Assembly: GCA_937872165.1 (NCBI GenBank)
Contig: CALMOR010000234.1
Span: forward strand, 2,100 to 17,397
Origin: an uncultured Burkholderiales bacterium
GTDB taxonomy: Bacteria; Pseudomonadota; Gammaproteobacteria; Burkholderiales; Burkholderiaceae_D
Length of the DNA: 15,298 nucleotides
Direction of reading: 5' to 3'
Part shown: in pieces, positions 1 to 5,521 of the stretch
Position numbering within the stretch: the stretch's first letter is position 1
How the letters are laid out: the number at the start of each line of letters is the position of its first letter
Program-made: the position numbers and the translations under genes
The notes under the pieces: model-generated
Database searches by the model: none
What the model was told of the DNA's origin: nothing
The model's input: the letters and a program-made list of their open reading frames with translations, nothing else

Positions 1-1049
1 GCGATGCCGGGATCGCGCTCGCGTTCGTCGGCTTCGCGATGATCGGCCTCGGCGTCAGCGCCAGCGGCACGTCGCTTCTGGTGCTGCTGGCCAAGCGCGT
101 GGCGCCGCAGCGCCGCGCGGCGTCGGCCACGGTCGTGTGGCTGATGATGATCGTCGGTTTCGCCGTCACGGCGGGCGTCGCCGGACGCCTGCTCGATCCT
201 TATTCGCCGTCGCGCCTGGTCGCCGTCTCGTCGGGTGTCTCGCTGGTCACCGTCGTCGTCACGGTACTCGCCCTGTTCGGTCTCGAAGGGCGGACCGGCG
301 GACCGGCCACGGCGACGACGGTGGGACGCGCCGAAGGCGACTTCGCGGCCGCGTTGAAACAGGTCTGGCGCGAAGCCGAGGCGCGCCGCTTCACGATCTT
401 CATCTTCGTGTCGATGCTCGCCTACAGCGCGCAGGACCTGATCCTCGAACCGTTCGCCGGCACGGTCTTCCGCTTCACGCCCGGCGAGTCGACATCGCTG
501 TCCGGCGTGCAGCACGGCGGGGTACTGGTCGGCATGCTGGTCGCCACGATCGCGGGCCGGCGGTGGCGGGGCCGGTCGACGGGATCGCTGCGGGGGTGGA
601 CCATCGTCGGATGCGCCCTGTCGGCCTGCGCGCTCGCGGGCCTCGTCGCCGCGAGCCTGATCGGGCCGGCGTGGCCGTTCCGTCTCACGGTGTCGCTGCT
701 CGGGGCCGCCAACGGCGTGTTCTCGATCGCGGCCATCGGTTCGATGATGCGTCTGGCGAGTCACGGACAGGCGTCGCGCGAAGGAATGCGGATGGGGCTC
801 TGGGGCGCCGCGCAGGCGGTCGCCTTCGGCCTCGGCGGCCTCGTGGGTACCGGCGCGAGCGACATCGCGCATCGCCTGCTCGGCGCCGCCGACCTCTCGT
901 ATGCATCGGTCTTCGCGTTCGAAGCGTTGGTCTTCGTCGCGGCCGCCTGGCTCGCAGCGGGCGTCGGCGCGACGCCGCGAGCCGCTGCGGCCAGCCCTTC
1001 GGCACTGGCGCGCCGCATCGATCCGGTCGGCGTCCGGTTCAACTCGTGA
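1..1049 (+). CDS. PucC-like BCD family MFS protein (bacteriochlorophyll delivery / light-harvesting assembly), 5' partial
   Basis: The reading frame is open from base 3, so the gene starts before the window; 348 C-terminal residues are visible, of a family usually about 430-470 long. About nine hydrophobic segments separated by short basic loops fit the major facilitator fold. The stretch QDLILEPFAGTVF, followed by a Gly-rich helix, is the part I recognise as PucC/LhaA/Bch2-like. Family members are inner-membrane proteins thought to deliver bacteriochlorophyll to, or help assemble, light-harvesting complexes; they are not proven transporters. bchP follows after 8 bp. The same pair (orf428, also called bch2, then bchP) occurs in the Rhodobacter photosynthesis cluster, so this is more likely the bch2-type paralogue than LhaA or PucC proper. 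The family call is firm; the paralogue is inferred from context. Confidence 0.85.
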   Translation, partial: DAGIALAFVGFAMIGLGVSASGTSLLVLLAKRVAPQRRAASATVVWLMMIVGFAVTAGVAGRLLDPYSPSRLVAVSSGVSLVTVVVTVLALFGLEGRTGGPATATTVGRAEGDFAAALKQVWREAEARRFTIFIFVSMLAYSAQDLILEPFAGTVFRFTPGESTSLSGVQHGGVLVGMLVATIAGRRWRGRSTGSLRGWTIVGCALSACALAGLVAASLIGPAWPFRLTVSLLGAANGVFSIAAIGSMMRLASHGQASREGMRMGLWGAAQAVAFGLGGLVGTGASDIAHRLLGAADLSYASVFAFEALVFVAAAWLAAGVGATPRAAAASPSALARRIDPVGVRFNS

Positions 1050-1057
1050 GGTTCGCC

Positions 1058-2257
1058 ATGGATACGCAACAGATCTTCGACGTCGTGGTGGTCGGCGGCG
1101 GTCCCGCGGGAGCGACGGCGGCGAACGACCTCGCCCGGGCCGGGCATGCGGTCGTGCTGCTCGATCGTGCGGGTCGCATCAAGCCCTGCGGCGGCGCGAT
1201 CCCGCCGCGGCTCGTCAAGGACTTCGCGATCCCCGACGCGCTGCTGGTCGCGCGCGCGACCTCGGCGCGGATGATCGCGCCGAGCGATCGGCGGGTGGAC
1301 ATCCCGATCCACGGCGGTTTCGTCGGCATGGTCGATCGCGAAGCGTTCGACGAATGGCTGCGCGCGCGTGCGGCCGAAGGCGGCGCGGTCCGGCTGACGG
1401 GGAGCTTCTCGAAGCTGACCCGTGACGCCGACGGAGTGGCCTGCGTGACGTACCGTGCCGCGGACGACGACGGGCCGCACGAGCGCACGGTGCGAGCCCG
1501 CGCCGTCATCGGCGCGGACGGCGCCCGCTCGGGCGTCGCCCGCGAGGCCGGCGTGCCGCGCGCCGAGCGGACTCGTTGCGTGTTCGCGTATCACGAGATC
1601 GTGAAGACGCCGCAGGTCAGGCCCGCGGGCTACGACGGCAGCCGGTGCGACGTGGTCTATCAGGGGACGCTGTCGCCCGACTTCTACGGCTGGGTCTTCC
1701 CGCACGGGGAGACCTTGAGCATCGGCACCGGCAGTGCCGACAAAGGTTTTTCGCTGCGGACCGCCACGGCGGCGTTGCGCGAGAAGTCCGGACTTCGGGA
1801 TGCCGAGACGCTGCGGCGCGAGGGCGCGCCGATCCCGATGAAGCCGTTGCCGCGCTGGGACAACGGACGCGAGACCGTGCTCGCCGGCGATGCCGCCGGC
1901 GTCGTCGCGCCCGCGTCGGGCGAGGGGATCTATTACGCGATGGCCGGCGGACGTTTCGCCGCCCAAAGTGTCGCGCTGTTCCTCGCCACCGGCGATGTCC
2001 GCGCGCTGAAGCAGGCTCGCAAACGCTTCATGCGCGCCCACGGCAAGGTGTTCTGGGTTCTCGGGATGCTGCAGCGTTTCTGGTATTCGAGCGACAAGCG
2101 CCGCGAACGCTTCGTGTCCATCTGCCGCGACAAGGACGTTCAGCAACTGACCTTCGACGCGTACATGAACAAGGAACTGGTGCGTGCCAGGCCGATGGCG
2201 CACGTTCGCATCTTCTTCAAGGACATGGCGCACCTGCTGGGCATGGCACGCGTGTGA
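1058..2257 (+). CDS. bchP: Geranylgeranyl reductase (bacteriochlorophyll synthesis)
   Basis: This is a 399-residue FAD-dependent reductase of normal family length. BchP uses NADPH to reduce three double bonds of the geranylgeranyl chain, on bacteriochlorophyll or on the free diphosphate, giving the phytyl tail. Residues 9-22 carry the dinucleotide-binding motif VVVVGGGPAGATAA. Residues 42-51 are KPCGGAIPPR, typical of geranylgeranyl reductases. Residues 277-281 (GDAAG), followed by the motif ending GEGIYYAMAGG, form the second FAD site. The ATG at 1058 is chosen because it directly precedes the Rossmann motif and has GAGGT six bases upstream; the frame stays open far upstream, but that part is out-of-frame translation of the preceding gene. 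It is the second gene visible in the operon, 8 bp after the PucC-like gene and 7 bp before tspO. A plant-type ChlP or archaeal-type reductase is less likely given the neighbours. Confidence 0.93.
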   Translation: MDTQQIFDVVVVGGGPAGATAANDLARAGHAVVLLDRAGRIKPCGGAIPPRLVKDFAIPDALLVARATSARMIAPSDRRVDIPIHGGFVGMVDREAFDEWLRARAAEGGAVRLTGSFSKLTRDADGVACVTYRAADDDGPHERTVRARAVIGADGARSGVAREAGVPRAERTRCVFAYHEIVKTPQVRPAGYDGSRCDVVYQGTLSPDFYGWVFPHGETLSIGTGSADKGFSLRTATAALREKSGLRDAETLRREGAPIPMKPLPRWDNGRETVLAGDAAGVVAPASGEGIYYAMAGGRFAAQSVALFLATGDVRALKQARKRFMRAHGKVFWVLGMLQRFWYSSDKRRERFVSICRDKDVQQLTFDAYMNKELVRARPMAHVRIFFKDMAHLLGMARV

Positions 2258-2264
2258 ACGCGTG

Positions 2265-2750
2265 ATGACGAAGCGCTGGACGCCGGTCGTCGTCGGGATC
2301 GTCGCAGCCGTCGCCGTGGCCACCCTGGGTGGGCTCGCGACCGACATCGGCCCCTGGTATCGCGATCTGCACAAGCCGTCGTGGCAGCCGCCGGACTGGT
2401 TGTTCGGTCCGGTCTGGACGACCATCTACGCGCTGGTCGTGATCGCCGGCGTCCGGAGCTGGCGACGCGCGAACGATACGGTCGAGAAGGAGTGGCTGAC
2501 CGTCCTCTTCGCCGGCAACGCGTTCGTCAACGTGCTGTGGAGCCTGCTCTTCTTTCGCCTGCATCGGCCCGACTGGGCACTGCTCGAGGTCGGCGTGCTG
2601 TGGTCTTCGGTGCTGGCGCTGACCGTCGTCCTCCTCCGGCGCGACCGCGGCGGAGGGCTGCTGATGCTGCCCTACCTGGCGTGGGTCTCGTTCGCGTCGT
2701 TCCTCAACCTGACGATCGTCGTGCTGAACGCTCCGTTCCCGGGTCGATGA
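2265..2750 (+). CDS. tspO: Tryptophan-rich sensory protein TspO (CrtK, TspO/MBR family)
   Basis: The product has 161 residues, the usual size, with five hydrophobic segments. Residues 31-55 contain the family hallmark: W31-Y32, L35, KPSW at 37-40, PP at 42-43, W45, then F47-G48, W51 and Y55. Later segments (N-AFVNVLWSLLFF and LPYLAWVSFASFLN) also fit. TspO is an inner- or outer-membrane porphyrin-binding protein; in Rhodobacter it lowers photosynthesis gene expression in oxygen, probably by handling porphyrin intermediates. The start is ATG 2265; an in-frame GTG lies immediately before it (2262). No clear Shine-Dalgarno sequence is seen, so translation may be coupled to bchP, which ends 7 bp upstream. 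In Rhodobacter the homologue lies among carotenoid genes, so its position after bchP is a different arrangement. The family call is secure; the regulatory role here is inferred. Confidence 0.93.
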   Translation: MTKRWTPVVVGIVAAVAVATLGGLATDIGPWYRDLHKPSWQPPDWLFGPVWTTIYALVVIAGVRSWRRANDTVEKEWLTVLFAGNAFVNVLWSLLFFRLHRPDWALLEVGVLWSSVLALTVVLLRRDRGGGLLMLPYLAWVSFASFLNLTIVVLNAPFPGR

Positions 2751-2760
2751 GAGCGGCCCG

Positions 2761-3012
2761 ATGACGGTAGCGACGGTCGTCGACGTCGTCCTCGCGGCGT
2801 TCGTCGTCGAGTTCGTGCTGCTCGCTCGTCTGGGCCGCCGCCTCGAGCGCTGGCCCGGCATGCGGCCGCTGCTGCCGAATCTGGCCGCGGGCTTGCTGCT
2901 CGTGCTCGCGCTGCGAGCGGCGATCCACGGCGCCGGGACGGCCTCGATCGGGGCGTTCCTCCTGCTGGCGGGCGTCGCCCACGCCCTGGACTTGCTGCAG
3001 CGCCTCCGCTGA
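2761..3012 (+). CDS. Small hydrophobic membrane protein of unknown function
   Basis: This 83-residue protein does not match a family I recognise. It shows three hydrophobic stretches, roughly residues 4-22, 36-56 and 61-77, with an Arg-rich loop (about 23-33) between the first two, so it is probably an integral inner-membrane protein with three spans. Codons mostly end in G or C, as in neighbouring genes, which supports it being real. The ATG at 2761 lies 10 bp after the tspO stop, with GAGAG about 7-11 bases upstream as a weak ribosome binding site. It is the last gene of the photosynthesis operon and converges with the - strand gene that ends at 3022, leaving only 9 bp between them. A role in pigment handling would be a guess from position alone. 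Confidence 0.65.
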   Translation: MTVATVVDVVLAAFVVEFVLLARLGRRLERWPGMRPLLPNLAAGLLLVLALRAAIHGAGTASIGAFLLLAGVAHALDLLQRLR

Positions 3013-3021
3013 CCGCTAGCG

Positions 3022-3255
3022 CTACCCGCCGTTGCGATCCGAAGGCGGCACGTCGCTCGGCGTGCCGATGCGCTCGGTGTCCTGGATGCCGGACTCGACA
3101 TCCCGGCGCGCCTGTCCGATCACGTCGCGGTTCGCCCGATGCTGTCCATCCTCCTTCGGGGCGTGCGGATGTTCGTCACGATCGGCCGGCAGGGCTGTTC
3201 CGTCGTCGCTGGCGGAACCCGGGTCGGGCGTACGGGCTGCATGAGGTTGGGGCAT
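3022..3255 (-). CDS. Small hydrophilic conserved-looking protein of unknown function
   Basis: This is a 77-residue protein on the opposite strand, with no family that I can name. It has no hydrophobic segment. The N-terminal third is rich in Pro, Asp and Ala and looks disordered. The C-terminal half contains NRDVIGQARRDVESG, a likely amphipathic helix, then a T/G/S/P-rich tail (TPSDVPPS). Evidence that it is real: codons mostly end in G or C, and the ATG at 3255 has AGGAAG only four bases upstream on its own strand. The frame also extends 16 codons further upstream to another ATG (3303), but the internal start has the much better ribosome binding site. Its 5' side faces the mraZ promoter region. 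I have a vague impression of similar short proteins in other betaproteobacteria, which I cannot confirm without a search. Confidence 0.6.
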   Translation of the reverse strand: MPQPHAARTPDPGSASDDGTALPADRDEHPHAPKEDGQHRANRDVIGQARRDVESGIQDTERIGTPSDVPPSDRNGG

Positions 3256-3391
3256 GACACTTCCTCGAAAAACTCCATCGTGCAGCGGAAAGCGGGCGCG
3301 CACCCCACCACGGACGCCTCATGGAACGTCGGACTGGAACCTTCGGCGTCGCGGTCGAGCGACGCCGGGGGCGCAAGATCGCGAACGCGCC

Positions 3392-3411
3392 TGTGGACAG
3401 AATTGTTCACA
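3392..3411. repeat. Imperfect inverted repeat, 8-bp arms, 4-bp spacer
   Basis: TGTGGACA (3392-3399) and TGTTCACA (3404-3411) are reverse complements with one mismatch, separated by GAAT. It lies in the probable leader of the - strand gene. Each arm resembles a degenerate DnaA box (two mismatches to TTATCCACA), but the dyad could equally be a site for an unknown dimeric regulator, or chance. Confidence 0.35.
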
Positions 3412-3460
3412 ACCCACATCGGGTCACCACGCTAAGCCCTTATTTCGACGCGTTATTTCC

Positions 3461-3488
3461 ATTCTAACGGTCGCTGAATATTTTGCAA
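3461..3488 (-). promoter_or_regulatory. Possible sigma-70 promoter for the 77-residue - strand gene
   Basis: Read on the - strand, TTGCAA (3488-3483) is followed after 16 bases by TAGAAT (3466-3461), which match the -35 and -10 consensus at 4/6 and 5/6 positions. Transcription would start near 3454 and leave a leader of about 200 bases before the ATG at 3255. That leader is long, and AT-rich sequence gives such matches by chance, so this is tentative. Confidence 0.3.
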
Positions 3489-3523
3489 GTTATTGTTCTA
3501 GCGTGCTTTTTTGCACTGTGTCC

Positions 3524-3552
3524 TTGACGACGACATCGGACGCTTTTAAAGT
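3524..3552 (+). promoter_or_regulatory. Putative mraZ (dcw operon) sigma-70 promoter
   Basis: TTGACG (3524-3529) matches the -35 consensus at 5/6 positions. It is followed after exactly 17 bases by TAAAGT (3547-3552), 4/6 to the -10 consensus. The predicted start of transcription is near 3559, about 70 bases upstream of the mraZ start codon. The -10 box overlaps the first MraZ-type repeat, the arrangement expected if MraZ represses its own operon. No other comparably good promoter is visible between here and the window end, so this may be the main promoter for the whole cluster. Confidence 0.6.
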
Positions 3553-3590
3553 GGGACCTAGTGTCAGATTGTGGGGATAAGGGGATAATC
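3551..3590 (+). promoter_or_regulatory. Putative MraZ operator: four 10-bp-phased G-rich repeats
   Basis: TGGGA (3552), TGTCA (3562), TGGGG (3572) and GGGAT (3582) start exactly 10 bases apart, so each 5-base motif is separated from the next by 5 bases. Established knowledge: E. coli MraZ binds TGGGN repeats spaced by 5 bases in its own promoter. Copies 1 and 3 match TGGGN fully, copy 2 is degenerate and copy 4 is out of register by one base. The array begins at the -10 box and runs downstream past the predicted transcription start, so bound MraZ would block initiation. Copies 3 and 4 also form an 8-bp tandem repeat, GGGGATAA. Confidence 0.65.
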
Positions 3591-3628
3591 TTCCGTCTGA
3601 CGCGACTTTCTCGGGGCGGAAAAAAACG

Positions 3629-4066
3629 GTGTTTCAAGGGTCTTCCCAGCTGAGCCTGGACGGGAAGGGACGCATGGTCGTCCCTACCAGGCATCGCGAC
3701 GCGCTCAATCTGCTAAGTGAGGGCAGACTGACATTGACGCTCAGCCTGGAGAGGTGCCTGTGGATGTTTCCCCGCCCGGCGTGGGAGACCACCCGCGCGG
3801 AGATCATGGAATGGCCGCTTTCCGCCAAACCGGTGCAGCGGATCGTTCTCGGCAACGCGACGGACGTCGAGATGGACGGGAACGGTCGGCTGCTGATCTC
3901 GCCGGAACTGCGCAACGCGGCCGGCATCCGGCCCGAGACCAAGGTCATGCTGGTCGGGATGGGTAGCCATTTCGAGATCTGGGACGCCGCAGCGCACGAA
4001 GCCAACCAGGAAAAGGCGATGAGCGCGGGCCTTCCGGACGAGCTCAAGGGATTCAGGCTCCGCTGA
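3629..4066 (+). CDS. mraZ: Transcriptional regulator MraZ
   Basis: The product is 145 residues long, normal for the family. MraZ is a ring-forming DNA-binding protein with two SpoVT/AbrB-type swapped-hairpin domains, and it represses the dcw operon in enterobacteria. Both signature motifs are present: DGKGR at residues 11-15 followed by VVPTRHRD, and DGNGR at 83-87 followed by LLISPELR; in the second repeat N replaces the more usual K. The start is GTG 3629, giving MFQGSS, the standard betaproteobacterial beginning; GGGGCGGA lies about 8 bases upstream, separated from the start by a run of seven A. The gene is first in the dcw cluster, downstream of its promoter and probable operator. About a quarter of the first 50 codons end in A or T (12 of 50 by hand count), more than in most genes here. 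Confidence 0.95.
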   Translation: MFQGSSQLSLDGKGRMVVPTRHRDALNLLSEGRLTLTLSLERCLWMFPRPAWETTRAEIMEWPLSAKPVQRIVLGNATDVEMDGNGRLLISPELRNAAGIRPETKVMLVGMGSHFEIWDAAAHEANQEKAMSAGLPDELKGFRLR

Positions 4067-4145
4067 CGCCGATGCCTTCCATCAACCACGGGTTCGCGAA
4101 CGCGGACCGGCCCTTCGCGCCACTCAACGACGCGCTTCCCGCATC

Positions 4146-5195
4146 TTGGTTTCTCTCAAGCGCCCACTACCAGGTGCGGCCCCCGCCGCGGCACCGGAGG
4201 GCTGCGCCCAGCCCCCCGCCCTGCGCGACGCCGCCGTCGGGGGGCTCGCGATCGACGGTCCGCGACGGGACGGCCGCTACGTCGACTGCACCTTCGGGCG
4301 CGGCGGCCACAGCGGCCTCATCCTTCGGCACCTGTCCGCGGACGGACGGCTGCTGGCGTTCGACCGCGATCCCGACGCCGTCGCGTCGGCGGCAGGCATC
4401 GACGACCCGCGCTTCGCGATCGTCCACGAGCGCTTCACCGGCCTCCGCGAGCATGCGCGGCGCATCGGATGGGAGCGGGTCGACGGCATCCTCTTCGACC
4501 TCGGCATCTCGTCTCCGCAGATCGACGACGCGGCCCGCGGCTTCTCGTTCCGTCACGACGGCCCGCTCGACATGCGCATGGACCCCTCGCGCGGCGTCTC
4601 CGCGGCCGACTGGCTCAACTCGGCGCCCGCCGAAGAAATCGAAAGGGTAGTCCGCGACCATGGGGAAGAACGGTTTGCTTTTCAGATTGCACAGGCGGTT
4701 GTGTCTCGCCGCGCAGAGCGACCTCTTTCGCGCACACGCGAGCTTGCCGATCTCGTGGCAGCCGCCATACCGGGTCATGGGCGGAAGGGCAGTCGCAAGG
4801 ACGCGGCGCAGGACCCTGCCACGCGGACCTTTCAGGCTGTCCGGATTCACGTCAACCAAGAGCTTGAAGAGCTCGAGGAAGGCTTGAGCCAGGCCATGGA
4901 TCTGCTCGCCCCGGACGGCCGCCTCGCCGTCATCGCCTTCCATTCGCTCGAGGATCGCATCGTCAAGCGCTTCATCGCCGGCCAGGCGCGGCCCGAGGCG
5001 GCGCTCGGCCCGGCGGCGCGCCGTCTGCCGCTGCGGGCCAGCGAGCTGCCGCTGCCCGCGCTCGAATCGATCGCTCGCATCAAGCCCGGCCCAGACGAGA
5101 TGACGGGCAACACGCGTTCGCGCTCGGCCGTGCTGAGGATCGCGCGCCGGACGACCGCACCGCGTCTCGCGCCTGGCGGCGGAGGGCGTCGATGA
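4146..5195 (+). CDS. rsmH: 16S rRNA (cytosine1402-N4)-methyltransferase RsmH (MraW); start uncertain
   Basis: RsmH methylates N4 of C1402 in 16S rRNA using S-adenosylmethionine. From TTG 4146 the protein has 349 residues (family usually about 310-330). Motifs in order: VDCTFGRGGHS at 46-56 (SAM-binding loop), FDRD at 72-75, FDLGISSPQ at 117-125, then RGFSFRHDGPLDMRMD, VRIHVNQELEELE, HSLEDR at 266-271 and C-terminal NTRSRSAVLR from 322. The C-terminus is complete and overlaps ftsL (ATGA). The start is a problem: between the in-frame stop at 4020 and the catalytic domain there is no ATG or GTG in frame, only TTG 4146 with no visible ribosome binding site. The segment ALRDAAVGGLAI (25-36) stands where the usual HxPVLL motif is expected but fits it poorly. 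An ATG at 4072 in another frame could be the true start if a frameshift lies near 4179-4217. Codons at 4632-4880 are unlike the rest. Confidence 0.9.
   Translation: MVSLKRPLPGAAPAAAPEGCAQPPALRDAAVGGLAIDGPRRDGRYVDCTFGRGGHSGLILRHLSADGRLLAFDRDPDAVASAAGIDDPRFAIVHERFTGLREHARRIGWERVDGILFDLGISSPQIDDAARGFSFRHDGPLDMRMDPSRGVSAADWLNSAPAEEIERVVRDHGEERFAFQIAQAVVSRRAERPLSRTRELADLVAAAIPGHGRKGSRKDAAQDPATRTFQAVRIHVNQELEELEEGLSQAMDLLAPDGRLAVIAFHSLEDRIVKRFIAGQARPEAALGPAARRLPLRASELPLPALESIARIKPGPDEMTGNTRSRSAVLRIARRTTAPRLAPGGGGRR
4632..4880 (+). other. Block of atypical codon usage inside rsmH
   Basis: By hand count, 34 of the 83 codons here end in A or T (GC at third positions about 59%), against 2 of 44 in the codons just before and 3 of 36 just after. 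The block includes runs of gaa, ttt, gct, gca, ctt and att, codons rarely used elsewhere in the window. The reading frame is intact and the protein sequence still looks like RsmH, so the gene is probably functional. It could be an imported segment (homologous recombination from a lower-GC relative) or a surviving ancestral segment. Confidence 0.7.
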
Positions 5196-5521
5196 CGCGC
5201 CTGTCGATCGTCTTCGCGGCTCTCCTCGTGCTGTCGGGCCTGATGCTGGTGTCGTCCCAGTATCGTGCGCGCCAGCTCTTCATCGACCTCGACCGCGCCC
5301 GCGCCGCTGCGCGCAAGCTCGACGTCGAGTGGCGGACGCTGCAGCTCGACCAGACCAACTATTCGAAGCACAGCCTGATCCAGACGGCCGCGGAACGCGA
5401 CCTGCGCATGATCCGCCTCGATGCGCAGCATCTGCGCGTCATCACGTTGCCGGAGCGCACGAGCGGACCGCGCGACCTGCAGGGCACGCCGAAGCTCGAC
5501 ACGGCGAAGGGGGCGCCATGA
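5192..5521 (+). CDS. ftsL: Cell division protein FtsL
   Basis: The product has 109 residues, the typical size for proteobacterial FtsL. A short cytoplasmic start (MTR) leads into one membrane helix (about residues 4-21), then a Gln/Arg/Leu-rich periplasmic coiled coil (about 22-80) containing RARQLFIDLDRARAAARKLD and ending in a polar tail. FtsL forms a trimeric complex with FtsB and FtsQ that activates FtsW-FtsI at the septum. Primary sequence is poorly conserved in this family, so identification rests on topology plus position: it lies exactly between rsmH and ftsI. The ATG at 5192 overlaps the rsmH stop (ATGA), and its own stop overlaps the ftsI start in the same way. The segment LIQTAAERDLRMIRLD resembles the betaproteobacterial FtsL consensus. 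Confidence 0.93.
   Translation: MTRLSIVFAALLVLSGLMLVSSQYRARQLFIDLDRARAAARKLDVEWRTLQLDQTNYSKHSLIQTAAERDLRMIRLDAQHLRVITLPERTSGPRDLQGTPKLDTAKGAP

Larger units (their letters stand above)
3256..3628. other. Intergenic region between the small - strand gene and mraZ
   Basis: These 373 bases hold no gene I can support. The part nearest the - strand gene (3256-3430) is GC-rich, with one imperfect inverted repeat at 3392-3411. The part from about 3436 to 3600 is clearly AT-richer than anything else in the window and contains the regulatory elements: a possible - strand promoter (3461-3488), the mraZ promoter (3524-3552) and phased G-rich repeats (3551-3590). No rho-independent terminator with a convincing stem and T-run was found. 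Confidence 0.8.

Noticed and set aside
761..2425. Long open frame on the - strand opposite bchP (over 500 codons)
   Set aside because: High GC content leaves antisense frames open. The product is Arg/Ala/His-rich with no motif, while the + strand encodes a clear BchP.
3013..3021. Short palindrome TAGCGCTA around 3017-3024 between the convergent genes as a bidirectional terminator
   Set aside because: The palindrome is only eight bases and has no loop or T-run, so it is not a convincing terminator.
3440..3459. Direct repeat TTATTTC, two copies 13 bases apart
   Set aside because: Short, AT-rich and only two copies; not distinguishable from chance in this AT-rich stretch.
3503..3516. Hairpin GTGC-T6-GCAC as a possible terminator
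   Set aside because: The stem is only four base pairs and the T-run is in the loop, not after the stem. It lies upstream of the mraZ -35 box, not at the end of a gene.
3400..3540. PpsR-type sites (TGT-N12-ACA) expected near photosynthesis genes
   Set aside because: Checked TGT and ACA pairs in this region: spacings are off (for example 14 in the inverted repeat at 3392-3411), so none fits. The photosynthesis operon promoter lies outside the window anyway.
3139..3580. + strand open frames opposite and beyond the 77-residue gene, up to the mraZ promoter
   Set aside because: No ribosome binding site, irregular codon usage, and they run through the promoter and operator.
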